DNA of 54,124 bases from Bradyrhizobium centrolobii (GCF_001641635.1 NZ_LUUB01000080.1:32926-87049), one strand, 5' to 3'; counted from the stretch's first letter, positions 23,604-32,307 are shown. The notes: a model not told the origin generated them from the sequence alone. Program-made: numbers and translations.

Positions 23604-24055
23604 CAGACCGCCCCCTCGCGACGCTTGATCAGGATCGGCGAGGTCATCTCGCACAGCGCCTCGCCCTTGGCGTTGCGCGCGGTGCATTTGAACTTGACGA
23701 TGCCGAGTGAGGGACGGCTCTTCGAGGTGCGGGCTTCCACGACGTCGACATCGAGCGAGAGGTCATCGCCGGGCCTGAGCGGCGACAGCCAGCGCACCTC
23801 GTCGACGCCCGGCGAGCCGAGCGAGGCGGCGCGGGTGATGAAGCCGTCGGCCATCATTCGCATCATCAGTGAGCAGAGATGCCAGCCGGACCCGGACAGG
23901 CCGCGCAGCATGCTCTTGCTAGCTGCCTCCTCGTCCAGGTGCATCGGCTGCGGATCGAACTCGGCGGCAAAGGCCAAAATCTCGTCGCGGGTGACATGGC
24001 GCGGGCCGAACGTGCCGAACCGGCCGGGCGGGAAGTCTTCGAAGGTCAGGGTCAT
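23603..24055 (-). CDS. MaoC-like hot-dog-fold dehydratase/thioesterase
   Basis: A 150-residue MaoC family protein: MTLTFEDFPPGRFGTFGPRHVTRDEILAFAAEFDPQPMHLDEE with the same FDPQPMHLD catalytic loop, MLRGLSGSGWHLCSLMMRMM, and LRPGDDLSLDVDVVEARTSKSRPSLG. It is the upstream member of a tandem pair with the gene at 23121, overlapping TGATG. Known tandem MaoC genes can form heterodimers in which one subunit is catalytic, but both here keep Asp and His. Pathway unknown. Confidence 0.9.
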   Translation of the reverse strand: MTLTFEDFPPGRFGTFGPRHVTRDEILAFAAEFDPQPMHLDEEAASKSMLRGLSGSGWHLCSLMMRMMADGFITRAASLGSPGVDEVRWLSPLRPGDDLSLDVDVVEARTSKSRPSLGIVKFKCTARNAKGEALCEMTSPILIKRREGAV

Positions 24056-24208
24056 TTCGGGAAAGCTTTGCGGAAATGACAGATTGTGGCCGCACTTTGC
24101 GGCAATCTCAACCCGCCGGCCCGCATGGCTCGTGCTACATTCGATCCGGCCGCCTTGGTCTGAGTCGGATCAACCGAGGGCCGAGGCCCGATTTGCCCGG
24201 GGAGAGCA

Positions 24209-24505
24209 ATGTTTTCATTCAGCGATCTGTTTCAGTGGGACCGCTTCATCACGCCGACGATCATCAAGACCTTCTACTGGCTGGTGATCGCGCTGATCTG
24301 CCTGTTCGGCCTCTCCGGCATCTTCTACGGTCTCACCGAAATGGCGATCAGCCCGTTCGGCGGCTTCCTGATCCTGCTGCGCTCGATCGCCGGCGTCGTC
24401 GCCGGAACGGTGTTCTCGCGCATCGCCGCGGAGCTGATCCTGATCGTCTTCCGCATCAACGAGCATCTCGGCGCGATCCGCGACCAGGGCGGCGGGATGC
24501 GCTAG
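24209..24505 (+). CDS. DUF4282 membrane protein
   Basis: A 98-residue protein of the DUF4282 family: FSFSDLFQWDRFITPTIIKTFYWLVI is the family start, followed by two transmembrane helices (about 16-42 and 55-80, the second with SIAGVVAGTVFSRIAAELILIVFRINEHL). A GGGGAGAGCA site precedes the ATG. It is divergent from the MaoC pair. Cell role unknown; most such proteins are small inner-membrane proteins. Confidence 0.88.
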   Translation: MFSFSDLFQWDRFITPTIIKTFYWLVIALICLFGLSGIFYGLTEMAISPFGGFLILLRSIAGVVAGTVFSRIAAELILIVFRINEHLGAIRDQGGGMR

Positions 24506-24507
24506 CA

Positions 24508-24613
24508 CGTCATTCCGGGGCGCCTCGAAGAGGCGAGCCCGGAATCCATCGGGCCGCCGGAGCGAGCGGATGAATGGATTCCGGGTTCGCGCTACGCGCG
24601 CCCCGGAATGACG
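24508..24613. repeat. Palindromic intergenic element, family A
   Basis: cgtcattccggggcgc at the left and gcgccccggaatgacg at the right are near-perfect inverse copies; ggaatccatcgg and tgaatggattccgg form the inner arms. It begins two bases after the DUF4282 stop and ends before the ychF stop, between convergent genes. Confidence 0.9.
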
Positions 24614-24624
24614 ATTTCGGCTCT

Positions 24625-25722
24625 TTACGTATTAAACCGGAAATGCATCACGTCGCCGTCGGCGACGGTGTAGTCCTTGCCTTCGAGACGCAGCTTGCCG
24701 GCGTCGCGGGCGCCGGCTTCGCCGTTGAGCGCGACGTAGTCGTCATACGCAATGGTCTCGGCGCGGATGAAGCCCTTTTCGAAATCGGTGTGAATCACAC
24801 CGGCCGCCGCCGGCGCCTTGGTGCCGCGATGGATGGTCCAGGCGCGCGCCTCTTTCGGTCCCACCGTGAAATAGGTGATGAGATCGAGCAGCGTGTAGCC
24901 GGCGCGGATCAGGCGATCGAGGCCGGCTTCTTCGAGGCCCAGCGTCTCCAGGAAGTCGACGCGCTCTTCGCGCGACAGCGTCGCGATCTCGGATTCGATC
25001 TTGGCGGAGATGACGACGGCTACCGCGCCCTCTTTTGCGGCCTGCTCCTCGACCGCCTTGGAGAAGCCATTGCCGGTGGCGGCGGAGCCTTCCTCGACGT
25101 TGCAGACGTAGAGCACCGGTTTTGACGACAGCAGGCCGAGCATCGAGAAGGCGCGCTCTTCCTCAGCCTTGCGCTCGACGAGGCGCGCCGGCTTGCCGTC
25201 GCGCAGCAGCACCAGCGTGCGGTTGACGAGGTCGAGCTGCTCCTTGGCGTCCTTGTCGTTGCCCTTGGCCTTCTTGGTGAGATTGTCGACGCGCTTCTCG
25301 AGGCTGTCGAGGTCGGCGAGCATCAGCTCGGTCTCGATGGTCTCGATGTCGGCGAGCGGCGCGATCTTGCCCTCGACATGGGTGATGTCGGAATCTTCAA
25401 AGCAGCGCACGACATGCGCGATGGCATCGACCTCGCGGATGTTGGCGAGGAACTGGTTGCCGAGGCCTTCGCCCTTGGAGGCGCCACGCACGAGACCTGC
25501 GATGTCGACGAAGGTCAACCGGGTCGGGATGATCTGCGCTGACTTGGCGGCCGCCGCCAACTTCTCCAGCCGCGGATCGGGCACGGCGACCTCGCCGACA
25601 TTCGGCTCGATCGTGCAGAACGGATAGTTCGCGGCTTGCGCCGCGGCCGTCTCGGTCAGCGCGTTGAACAAGGTCGACTTGCCGACATTGGGCAACCCGA
25701 CAATCCCGCATTTGAATCCCAT
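24625..25722 (-). CDS. ychF: Redox-regulated ATPase YchF (Obg-like)
   Basis: A 365-residue P-loop protein: MGFKCGIVGLPNVGKSTLFNALTET (G1), DIAGLVRGASKGEGLGNQFL (G3), and the diverged G4 YVCNVEEG, which explains preference for ATP over GTP. A coiled coil lies at about 130-200 and the TGS domain at the C-terminus (YFTVGPKEARAWTIHRGTKAPAAAGVIH). It binds ribosomes and is linked to the oxidative stress response. Length is family standard. It lies downstream of pth and rplY on the same strand. Confidence 0.97.
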   Translation of the reverse strand: MGFKCGIVGLPNVGKSTLFNALTETAAAQAANYPFCTIEPNVGEVAVPDPRLEKLAAAAKSAQIIPTRLTFVDIAGLVRGASKGEGLGNQFLANIREVDAIAHVVRCFEDSDITHVEGKIAPLADIETIETELMLADLDSLEKRVDNLTKKAKGNDKDAKEQLDLVNRTLVLLRDGKPARLVERKAEEERAFSMLGLLSSKPVLYVCNVEEGSAATGNGFSKAVEEQAAKEGAVAVVISAKIESEIATLSREERVDFLETLGLEEAGLDRLIRAGYTLLDLITYFTVGPKEARAWTIHRGTKAPAAAGVIHTDFEKGFIRAETIAYDDYVALNGEAGARDAGKLRLEGKDYTVADGDVMHFRFNT

Positions 25723-25741
25723 AACATCCTCTATCCGAATT

Positions 25742-25855
25742 CGTCATGGCCGGGCTTGTCCCGGCCATCCACGCCTCAACGCGCGGAACGAAGCACGTGG
25801 ATGCCCGGGACATCTAGCGCGAAGACGCGCTTCGCGCTTCTGCCCGGGCATGACG
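25742..25855. repeat. Palindromic intergenic element, family D
   Basis: cgtcatggccgggcttgtcccggccat at the left (an internal hairpin) pairs with gcgcttctgcccgggcatgacg at the right; the middle has catccacg / cgtggatg arms. It occupies the pth-ychF gap. A half element is at 48625-48652. Confidence 0.85.
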
Positions 25856-25871
25856 GAGGAGGCAGAGCAAG

Positions 25872-26483
25872 CTAACCCTGCTTCTCTCCGTTGTCGTCCT
25901 TGGTCAAAAACCCCTTCGCCTGCATGGCGAGATGCACCCTGTTGGCGAACGTCGCATCCGTGCCCTTGGCGAGCAGTTCGGCGTGCTCGGCGACTGCGTC
26001 GCAAAGCGTCGCCACCCACTCGCCGTCGGCCTTGGAGAAGTCCGACAGCACGTGGCCGTGCACCAGTTGCTTGACGCCGGGATGACCGATGCCCAGCCGC
26101 ACCCGGCGGTACTCGTTGCCGATATGGGCGGAGATCGAGCGCAGGCCATTGTGGCCGGCGATGCCGCCGCCGATCTTCACCCGCACCTTGCCCGGCGGCA
26201 GTTCGAGCTCGTCCTGGAACACGGTGACGTCGCCCGGCGCGATCTTGAAGAAGCTTGCCGCTTCCTGAACGCTACGGCCCGACTCGTTCATGTAGGTCGT
26301 GGGCTTGAGCAGGATCACGCGCTCGGTGCCGAGCACACCTTCCGAGGTCTCGCCCTGAAAGCGACGGCGCCATGGCGAGAAACCATGACGCCGCGCGATC
26401 TCGTCGACGGCCATGAAGCCGATATTGTGACGGTTGCGTGCGTATCGTGCGCCGGGATTGCCGAGCCCAACAAAGAGTCGCAT
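25872..26483 (-). CDS. pth: Peptidyl-tRNA hydrolase
   Basis: A 203-residue Pth: MRLFVGLGNPGARYARNRHNIGFMAVDEIARRHG contains the catalytic-site Asn and His20-type HNIGF motif. KPTTYMNESGRSVQ, and VFQDELELPPGKVRVK with the catalytic Asp, also match; GGGIAGHNGLRSI is the substrate lid. It releases tRNA from dropped peptidyl-tRNA. It follows rplY on the same strand by 57 bases, a common alphaproteobacterial rplY-pth-ychF order. The C-terminal 20 residues are variable. Confidence 0.97.
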   Translation of the reverse strand: MRLFVGLGNPGARYARNRHNIGFMAVDEIARRHGFSPWRRRFQGETSEGVLGTERVILLKPTTYMNESGRSVQEAASFFKIAPGDVTVFQDELELPPGKVRVKIGGGIAGHNGLRSISAHIGNEYRRVRLGIGHPGVKQLVHGHVLSDFSKADGEWVATLCDAVAEHAELLAKGTDATFANRVHLAMQAKGFLTKDDNGEKQG

Positions 26484-26540
26484 GACGCGGCGCGCCCCTC
26501 GCTTGGCGCGCGATCAGGACCGCGCGCCAGCTTTGAGAGA

Positions 26541-27260
26541 TTACTTCTTCTTGTCGCCGCCGGCGGGAGCCTTGGCAGCCGCTGCCGGAGCAGCAGCACC
26601 CGCAGCCGGCGCAGCAGCGCCAGCCGCCGGAGCAGCCGCAGCGGCACCCGGAGCCGCAGCACCGGCCGCAGCCGCAGCCCTCTGCTCTTCGGCGTAGCCG
26701 GACGGCGGCACGATGGTGACGAGCGTTGCGTCTTCGCGGGTCAGCGCCTTCACGCCGGTCGGCAGCTTGATGTCCGACAGATGGAGCGAGTGACCGATCT
26801 CGAGCGAGCCGACGTCGGCCTCGAGGAACTGCGGGATGCTCTCGACACCGCATTCGAGCTCGATCGCGTGGGCGACGATGTTGACCGTGCCGCCGCGCTT
26901 CACGCCGGGCGAGCCTTCCGCCTTCACGACGTGCAGGGGCACGCTGATGCGGATGGTGGCGCCTTCGCCGAGCCGCATGAAGTCGACATGGATCGGGAAG
27001 TCCTTGACCGGATCGAGGTGGAAGTCGCGCGGAATCACGCGGTGCTTCTTGCCGTCGAGGTCGATGTCGACAAGGGTGGTCAGGAAACGGCCGGCGAGGA
27101 TGCGCTGGCGCAGTTCGCGATCGTCAACCGAGATCGGGAGCGGGGGCTGGTTGTTACCATAGATCACTCCGGGCACTCTCCCGGCGCGACGCTCAGCCCG
27201 GGCGGCCCCCTTGCCGCTCTTCGGACGTGCGGTCGCCTTCAATTCCTTGACGGTCGCCAT
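26541..27260 (-). CDS. rplY: 50S ribosomal protein L25/general stress protein Ctc
   Basis: A 239-residue CTC-type L25, which binds 5S rRNA. L25 domain about 1-95 (MATVKELKATARPKSGKGAARAERRAGRVPGVIYG), then the beta-domain to about 185 (DFPIHVDFMRLGEGATIRISVPLHV). The C-terminus is an Ala/Pro low-complexity tail of about 50 residues (repeats of GAAAPAA) ending GGDKKK. The start at 27260 is preferred because an AGGA motif sits at better spacing than for the ATG at 27266. A hairpin lies in its leader. Confidence 0.96.
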   Translation of the reverse strand: MATVKELKATARPKSGKGAARAERRAGRVPGVIYGNNQPPLPISVDDRELRQRILAGRFLTTLVDIDLDGKKHRVIPRDFHLDPVKDFPIHVDFMRLGEGATIRISVPLHVVKAEGSPGVKRGGTVNIVAHAIELECGVESIPQFLEADVGSLEIGHSLHLSDIKLPTGVKALTREDATLVTIVPPSGYAEEQRAAAAAGAAAPGAAAAAPAAGAAAPAAGAAAPAAAAKAPAGGDKKK

Positions 27261-27287
27261 AGTCATAAGTCCTTGTTTTTGCAAAAG

Positions 27288-27311
27288 TTAATGGGCCGCA
27301 AGGCGGCCCAT
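27288..27311 (-). promoter_or_regulatory. Hairpin in the rplY leader with an embedded seven-codon ORF
   Basis: The palindrome ATGGGCCGC-CTT-GCGGCCCAT (27291-27311) is followed on the minus strand by TAA. The two arms plus loop therefore also read ATG GGC CGC CTT GCG GCC CAT TAA. The hairpin ends 30 bases before the rplY ATG. It could be a leader control element or a processing hairpin. Confidence 0.45.
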
Positions 27312-27416
27312 GGTGCTGTCCGCAGCAAGCCTCCAGGGGTGCGGGGGCCGCGGACGTGGCGGGCTTTTACCCGGAAGATGCGGAAATGACAAGGAAAATG
27401 GGCTGCCGGGTCGGGC

Positions 27417-27569
27417 TACCACCCTCCCCTGGAGGGCGAGGGTGCGCGAAGCGATGGGGTGGGGTGACTCTCTCCCCTGGAGCGATGCCCGAGTGGAGAG
27501 ATCACCCCACCCCGCTGCGCATTCCGCTTCGCTCCATGCGTAATCGACCCTCCCCCTCCAGGAGAGGGT
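27417..27569. repeat. Palindromic element, family F variant
   Basis: accaccctcccctggagggcgaggg and ccctccccctccaggagaggg end the element, and tggggtggggtgactctctcccc / agatcaccccacccc pair in the middle. Together with the rplY leader it accounts for the 318-base gap 27261-27578. No gene is seen. Confidence 0.65.
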
Positions 27570-27578
27570 AAGAACGCC

Positions 27579-27839
27579 CTACGCCGACGTCGCGCCCAGC
27601 TTGGCCTCCAGCGCCGCGATCCGCGCTTTCAGTGCCTCGTTCTCCTCACGCGCCAGGCGCGCCATGTCCTTGACCGCCTCGAACTCCTCGCGCTTGACCA
27701 GATCCATATCGCGCAGGAATTTTTCCGCCTGGGTGCGCATCACGGTGTCGAACTCGCGCTTGACGCCCTGGGCGGCACCCGCGGCGTCGTTCATCAGGCG
27801 GCCGATCTCGTCGAAAAACCGGTTGGTGGTCTGGGTCAT
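27579..27839 (-). CDS. ubiK: Ubiquinone biosynthesis accessory factor UbiK (BMFP protein)
   Basis: An 86-residue BMFP-family protein: MTQTTNRFFDEIGRLMNDAAGAAQGVKREFDTVM is an amphipathic helix, and VKREEFEAVKDMARLAREENEALKARIAALEAKL is the family coiled coil. It assists the soluble Ubi complex in enterobacteria and can fuse membranes. The start at 27839 begins the domain; the in-frame ATG at 27887 is upstream of it with no ribosome site. It is divergent from the dienelactone hydrolase gene. Symbol by family recognition. Confidence 0.9.
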   Translation of the reverse strand: MTQTTNRFFDEIGRLMNDAAGAAQGVKREFDTVMRTQAEKFLRDMDLVKREEFEAVKDMARLAREENEALKARIAALEAKLGATSA

Positions 27840-28001
27840 GGCGGCCTCCGATAAACTTTGCGCGAACAGCTTCAAAGACAATGGCAATCCGGACAGGGCG
27901 GTTCAAGGGCTTTTGCGGCCAGGGTGTATCCTTGTCACGCCCCGGTTTCCTTGCAATCGTATTCAACGTCCCTGCATAAGAAGAATCAAAAGGCGCAAGT
28001 G

Positions 28002-28733
28002 ATGATCGACCAGCAGATCGCAATTCCCACCCAGGACGGCCACACCGCAACCTTCATCAGTCATCCCGAGCGCGGCGGACCGTTCCCGGTCCTCCTGTTC
28101 TACATGGATGCGCCGGCGATCCGCGAAGAGCTGCGCGACATGGCGCGCCGGCTCGCGACATCGGGCTACTATGTGATGCTACCGAACCTCTATTACCGCT
28201 CCGGCGTAATGGAGCTCGGCCCGTTGCCGGCCGATCCGAACTCGCCGGCGCGCAAGCGTATGTTCCAGCTCATGGCTTCCCTCAACATCCCCATGATCAT
28301 GGACGACACCAGAGCGCTGCTCACCTATGCCGAGGGCCAGACGGCCGCGAACACGAAGCTGATCGGCACCGTCGGCTATTGCATGAGCGGCCGTTACGCC
28401 ATCAACGCCGCCACGCATTTTCCCGATCGCGTCAAGGCGGCGGCCTCGATCTACGGAACGCATCTGGCAACCGACGAGGCCAACAGCCCGCATCTCGCCG
28501 CCGGCAAGACCAAGGCCGAGCTCTATTTCGCCTGCGCCGAGACCGATATCTACGCGCCGCCCGAGGTCATCGAGAGGGTGAAGCAGGGCATGAACGGCGC
28601 GAAGGCCGAGGTCGAGATCTATCCCCGCACCCATCACGGCTTCGCCTTCCCCAAGCGTCCGGTCTATGACCGCGACGCCGCCGAGCGGCATTGGGAGCGG
28701 CTGCTGGCACTCTATCGCCGCAATCTCGTCTAG
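28002..28733 (+). CDS. Dienelactone hydrolase family protein
   Basis: A 243-residue alpha/beta hydrolase. The nucleophile elbow is GTVGYCMSGRYA (Cys, as in dienelactone hydrolase), the acid Asp is in ACAETDIYAPPE, and the His in PRTHHGFAFPKR. The N-terminus QQIAIPTQDGHTATFISHPERGGPFPVLLFYMDAPAIRE carries the oxyanion strand. The ATG at 28002 has AAGGCGCAAGTG upstream. It is followed after 14 bases by lgt on the same strand. It may open carboxymethylene-butenolide rings or other lactones. Confidence 0.93.
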   Translation: MIDQQIAIPTQDGHTATFISHPERGGPFPVLLFYMDAPAIREELRDMARRLATSGYYVMLPNLYYRSGVMELGPLPADPNSPARKRMFQLMASLNIPMIMDDTRALLTYAEGQTAANTKLIGTVGYCMSGRYAINAATHFPDRVKAAASIYGTHLATDEANSPHLAAGKTKAELYFACAETDIYAPPEVIERVKQGMNGAKAEVEIYPRTHHGFAFPKRPVYDRDAAERHWERLLALYRRNLV

Positions 28734-28747
28734 ACACAGAAGGCGTG

Positions 28748-29593
28748 ATGCCCTTCCTGCTCATCGACTTCCCATCCTTCAATCCGATCGCGGTCGCGAT
28801 CGGACCGTTCGCCATCCGCTGGTACGCCCTCGCCTATATCGGCGGGATCGTGCTCGGCTGGCTCTATGCGCGCTCGCTGCTGAAGAACGAGAGACTCTGG
28901 GGCGGGCCCGCGCCGATCTCGCTGGTCCAGATCGACGACTTCATCCTCTGGGTCACGCTCGGCATCATCCTCGGCGGCCGTACCGGCTATGTGCTGTTCT
29001 ACAACCTGCCCTTCTTCATCGAGCATCCGACCGCGATCTTCAGATTGTGGGAAGGCGGCATGTCGTTCCACGGCGGCTTCCTCGGATGCGTCATCGCGGC
29101 GGTCTGGTTTGCACGCCGCAACCACATCCCCATTCTGTCGCTCGGCGACGTCGCCACCGCGGTCGGGCCGATCGGGCTGTTCCTCGGCCGCATCGCCAAT
29201 TTCATCAACGGCGAATTGTGGGGCCGCGCCACCGATCCGAGCCTGCCCTGGGCGATGATCTTCCCCAATGACGTGGCGCACCTGCCGCGCCATCCGAGCC
29301 AGCTCTATGAAGCCGGCATGGAAGGCATCCTGCTGTTCACCGTGCTCGCGGTGATGATCCGCTTCGGCGCCCTGAAGCGGCCGGGCATGGTCCTCGGCGC
29401 CTTCATCCTGATCTACGGCCTGACCCGGATCGCCGGCGAGCAGTTTCGCGAGCCGGACGTCCAGCTCGGCTTCCTGTGGGGCGGGTTAACCATGGGCATG
29501 CTGTTGTCGATCCCGATGCTTATTGTCGGCGGCATACTTATTGTATGGGCAGTACGGCGCGGCGCGCCGGGGCCCCTCGAGGCCATTCGTTAA
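28748..29593 (+). CDS. lgt: Phosphatidylglycerol-prolipoprotein diacylglyceryl transferase
   Basis: A 281-residue inner-membrane enzyme that attaches diacylglycerol from phosphatidylglycerol to the lipobox Cys of prolipoproteins. Seven hydrophobic helices are visible. The active-site signature GRIANFINGELWGRATD and the HGG loop (MSFHGGFLGC) are intact. Sequence ends GLTMGMLLSIPMLIVGG. The start at 28748 is close to the previous stop; the longer frame from 28691 overlaps the hydrolase gene. It is followed by midA and pgeF, a conserved order. Confidence 0.97.
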   Translation: MPFLLIDFPSFNPIAVAIGPFAIRWYALAYIGGIVLGWLYARSLLKNERLWGGPAPISLVQIDDFILWVTLGIILGGRTGYVLFYNLPFFIEHPTAIFRLWEGGMSFHGGFLGCVIAAVWFARRNHIPILSLGDVATAVGPIGLFLGRIANFINGELWGRATDPSLPWAMIFPNDVAHLPRHPSQLYEAGMEGILLFTVLAVMIRFGALKRPGMVLGAFILIYGLTRIAGEQFREPDVQLGFLWGGLTMGMLLSIPMLIVGGILIVWAVRRGAPGPLEAIR

Positions 29594-29614
29594 TCCATTC
29601 CGAGAAAGCAGGCC

Positions 29615-30733
29615 GTGAGCGACTCGCCGCTGTTGAACGAGATCAAGGCACTCATCAAATCGTCAGGCCCGATGCCGGTCTGGCGCTACATGGAACTGTG
29701 CCTGATGCATCCGCGCTACGGCTATTACGTCTCGCGCGATCCGCTCGGGCGCGAGGGCGACTTCACCACCGCGCCCGAGGTCAGCCAGATGTTCGGCGAA
29801 CTCCTCGGCCTGTGGAGCGCCTCGGTGTGGAAGCAGATGGGCTCGCCACAGGCGCTGCGGCTGATCGAGCTCGGCCCCGGCCGCGGCACCATGATGGCCG
29901 ACGCGCTGCGGGCGCTGCGGGTGCTGCCGCCGCTCTACCAGGCACTCAACGTCCATATGGTCGAGGTCAACCCGGTGCTGCGCGAGCGGCAGATGGCGAC
30001 ACTGTCCGGCATTCGCAACATCACCTGGCACGACACAATCGATGACGTGCCCGAAGGTCCGTCCATCATCCTTGCCAACGAATATTTCGACGTGCTGCCG
30101 ATCCACCAGATGGTGAAGCGCGAGGACGGCTGGCACGAGCGCGTAATCGAGATCGACGGCAACGGCAAGCTTCAGTTTGACGCGGCGGCCGAGCCGACGC
30201 CGCGCTTCGACGTGCTGCTGCCGCCCCTGGTGCGCGCGGCACCCGTGGGCGCCGTGTTCGAATGGCGCCCTGACTCCGAGATCATGAAGCTGGCAATGCG
30301 CGTGCGCGACCAGGACGGCGCGGCGCTGATCATCGATTACGGCCACTTGCGCAGCGACGCCGGCGATACCTTCCAGGCGATCGCGCGCCACACCTTCACC
30401 GATCCGTTGAAGGCGCCGGGGCAGGCCGACGTGACCGCCCATGTCGACTTCCAGGCGCTGGCGCGCGCGGCCGAGGACGTCGGCGCCCGCGTGCACGGCC
30501 CGGTGACGCAGGGCGATTTCCTCAAGCGCGTCGGCATCGAGACCCGCGCGGCGGCCTTGATGCAGAAGGCCACGCCGGACATCGCCACCGACATTTCGCT
30601 GGCGCTCAAGCGCCTGACCGACACCGGTCGCAGCGGCATGGGCTCGATGTTCAAGGTGCTCGGCATCTCCGAGCCACGGCTGACCGGAATTGCAGGCCTC
30701 AGCGATCTCGAACAGGCCGGAGAGGCCTCATGA
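29615..30733 (+). CDS. SAM-dependent methyltransferase, MidA/NDUFAF7 family
   Basis: A 372-residue class I methyltransferase of COG1565. A GTG start at 29615 follows GAGAAAGCAGGCC. Motif I is LRLIELGPGRGTMMADALRAL, and PLGREGDFTTAPEVSQMFGELLG and LANEYFDVLPIHQMV are the family hallmarks. Mitochondrial and bacterial homologues methylate an Arg of complex I subunit NDUFS2 or assist complex I assembly. Its stop overlaps the pgeF ATG by four bases. Confidence 0.94.
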   Translation: MSDSPLLNEIKALIKSSGPMPVWRYMELCLMHPRYGYYVSRDPLGREGDFTTAPEVSQMFGELLGLWSASVWKQMGSPQALRLIELGPGRGTMMADALRALRVLPPLYQALNVHMVEVNPVLRERQMATLSGIRNITWHDTIDDVPEGPSIILANEYFDVLPIHQMVKREDGWHERVIEIDGNGKLQFDAAAEPTPRFDVLLPPLVRAAPVGAVFEWRPDSEIMKLAMRVRDQDGAALIIDYGHLRSDAGDTFQAIARHTFTDPLKAPGQADVTAHVDFQALARAAEDVGARVHGPVTQGDFLKRVGIETRAAALMQKATPDIATDISLALKRLTDTGRSGMGSMFKVLGISEPRLTGIAGLSDLEQAGEAS

Positions 30734-31497
30734 CCATTGCTTCGTCGCTGCTGTCCGCGGTGCCCGGCCTGCGCCACGCCTTCTTCACCCGCGAGGGCGG
30801 CGTATCGGGCGGCATCTACGCCGCGCTCAATGGCGGGCTCGGCTCCAATGACGATCCGGCCCATGTCGCGGAGAACCGCCGCCGCATGGCCGAGCATGTC
30901 GGCGTCGCACCGGAGCGCTTCCTCAGCCTGCACCAGATCCACTCGCCCGATGTTCTCGTCGCCGAAGCACCGTGGCCGAGCGGACCGCGACCGAAGGGCG
31001 ATGCGCTTGTCACCAGGACGCCAGGCATCGCGCTCGGCGTCTCCACCGCCGATTGCGGGCCGGTGCTGTTCGTCGATCCCAACGCACGCGTCATCGGCGG
31101 CGCGCATGCCGGCTGGAAGGGCGCGCTGACCGGCGTGCTGGAATCGACGATATCAGCGATGGAGAAGCTCGGTGCGACACGCGGCGGCATCATCGCCGCG
31201 ATCGGCCCGCTGATCCGCCAGGAGAGCTACGAAGTCGGCAACGAGTTCGTGGCGCGCTTCATCGAGGCGGATGCAGAGAATGCCATGCTCTTCATTCCAT
31301 CGGTGCGCGACGGCCACGCGATGTTCGATCTCGCCGGCTACATCCGGAAGCGGCTGGAGGGCGCCGGCATTCTGATGATCGACGATCTCGGTCTCGACAC
31401 CTATGCCGACGAGCGCTTCTTCAGCTATCGCCGCTCGGTGCATCGCAAGGAGCCGGATTACGGCCGCCACATCCACGCGATCGCGCTGGAAGGGTGA
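30730..31497 (+). CDS. pgeF: Peptidoglycan editing factor PgeF
   Basis: A 255-residue multicopper-like (laccase domain, formerly YfiH) protein. Zinc/active-site motifs are STADCGPVLFVDP, GGAHAGWKGALTGVL and IAAIGPLIRQESYEVG (Ile in place of the usual Cys in the C-G-P-x-I sequence is noticeable: AAIGPLI). Family function: hydrolyses MurNAc-L-Ser misincorporated precursors and accepts purine nucleosides in some members. It overlaps the upstream methyltransferase gene. Family assignment is secure; the activity is by homology. Confidence 0.93.
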   Translation: MTIASSLLSAVPGLRHAFFTREGGVSGGIYAALNGGLGSNDDPAHVAENRRRMAEHVGVAPERFLSLHQIHSPDVLVAEAPWPSGPRPKGDALVTRTPGIALGVSTADCGPVLFVDPNARVIGGAHAGWKGALTGVLESTISAMEKLGATRGGIIAAIGPLIRQESYEVGNEFVARFIEADAENAMLFIPSVRDGHAMFDLAGYIRKRLEGAGILMIDDLGLDTYADERFFSYRRSVHRKEPDYGRHIHAIALEG

Positions 31498-31520
31498 ACG
31501 CACAGGCAACATCAACAACT

Positions 31521-31624
31521 GTCATTCCGGGGCGCGCTCAGCGCGAACCCGGAATCCATCGTGCAGCAATTCACGCGGCGAAATGGATTCCGGGCTCGCG
31601 CCAAGTGGCGCGCCCCGGAATGAC
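31521..31624. repeat. Palindromic intergenic element, family A
   Basis: gtcattccggggcgcgc and gcgcgccccggaatgac flank aacccggaatccatcg / gaaatggattccgggc arms. Same architecture as 3682-3779 and 24508-24613. It lies between pgeF and the lipoprotein gene. Confidence 0.9.
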
Positions 31625-31689
31625 GGTGTGTTTTGTGGCGCCTCCGCCCTAGACGTTAATGGATTTTAACGATATCGCTGCCCTCCATA

Positions 31690-32307
31690 ATGAGGGAAGC
31701 GTCATCAATCTTGCGCCGCGCGGGCTCGCGCGTGCTGGCGGTCGTGCTGCTGGCGGCGGCGAGCACGCTTGGCGGCTGCGCCGGCGGCAGTGCGCCGAGC
31801 AATTCCTATGCGATGGCGCCGAGCGCCGGCAGCGGGGCGACGGTGGCGTTCGAATCGATCGACGGGCCGCCGCCGCAGGTGTTCGACCGCATGGTCGGGG
31901 TGCTCGACAGCGAATCCAAGCTGCGCAGCCTGTCCGTCGTCTCCCGCGAGGGGACGGCCGCCTATCGCGTGCGCAGCTACCTCTCCGCCCAGGTCGTGCG
32001 CGGCAAGACCGTAATCGCCTGGGTCTGGGACGTCTATGACGCCAACCAGCAGCGTGCGCTGCGGCTCTCGGGTGAGGAACCGGCCGCCGGCAAGGGCGGG
32101 CGCGACCCCTGGTCGGCCGCCGACGATCTGGTCCTGCGGAAGATCGCCCAGGCCGGATTCAGCGGACTTTCCAATATGATCAACGGGGCGCCCCCGGATG
32201 CGCCCGAGGCCGCCCCGGGCCTGAGGGGACCGGCCGTGGCGAGCGTAGTGCCGGGCGCAGGCGCGCCGGAGACGCCGGCCGCCGCGCTCGGCTATGCCGA
32301 GCGATAA
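31690..32307 (+). CDS. Lipoprotein, unknown function
   Basis: A 205-residue precursor. The N-terminus (SILRRAGSRVLAVVLLAAASTLGGC) has a basic region, a hydrophobic core and the lipobox L-G-G-C, so the mature N-terminus is an acylated Cys at residue 29. The body (STVAFESIDGPPPQVFDRMVGVLDSESKLRSL in part) resembles the short beta-rich lipoproteins of rhizobia; no family is recognised. An alternative TTG start at 31711 has GAGGGA upstream and still leaves the signal peptide intact. Lgt from the nearby lgt gene would modify it. Confidence 0.85.
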   Translation: MREASSILRRAGSRVLAVVLLAAASTLGGCAGGSAPSNSYAMAPSAGSGATVAFESIDGPPPQVFDRMVGVLDSESKLRSLSVVSREGTAAYRVRSYLSAQVVRGKTVIAWVWDVYDANQQRALRLSGEEPAAGKGGRDPWSAADDLVLRKIAQAGFSGLSNMINGAPPDAPEAAPGLRGPAVASVVPGAGAPETPAAALGYAER

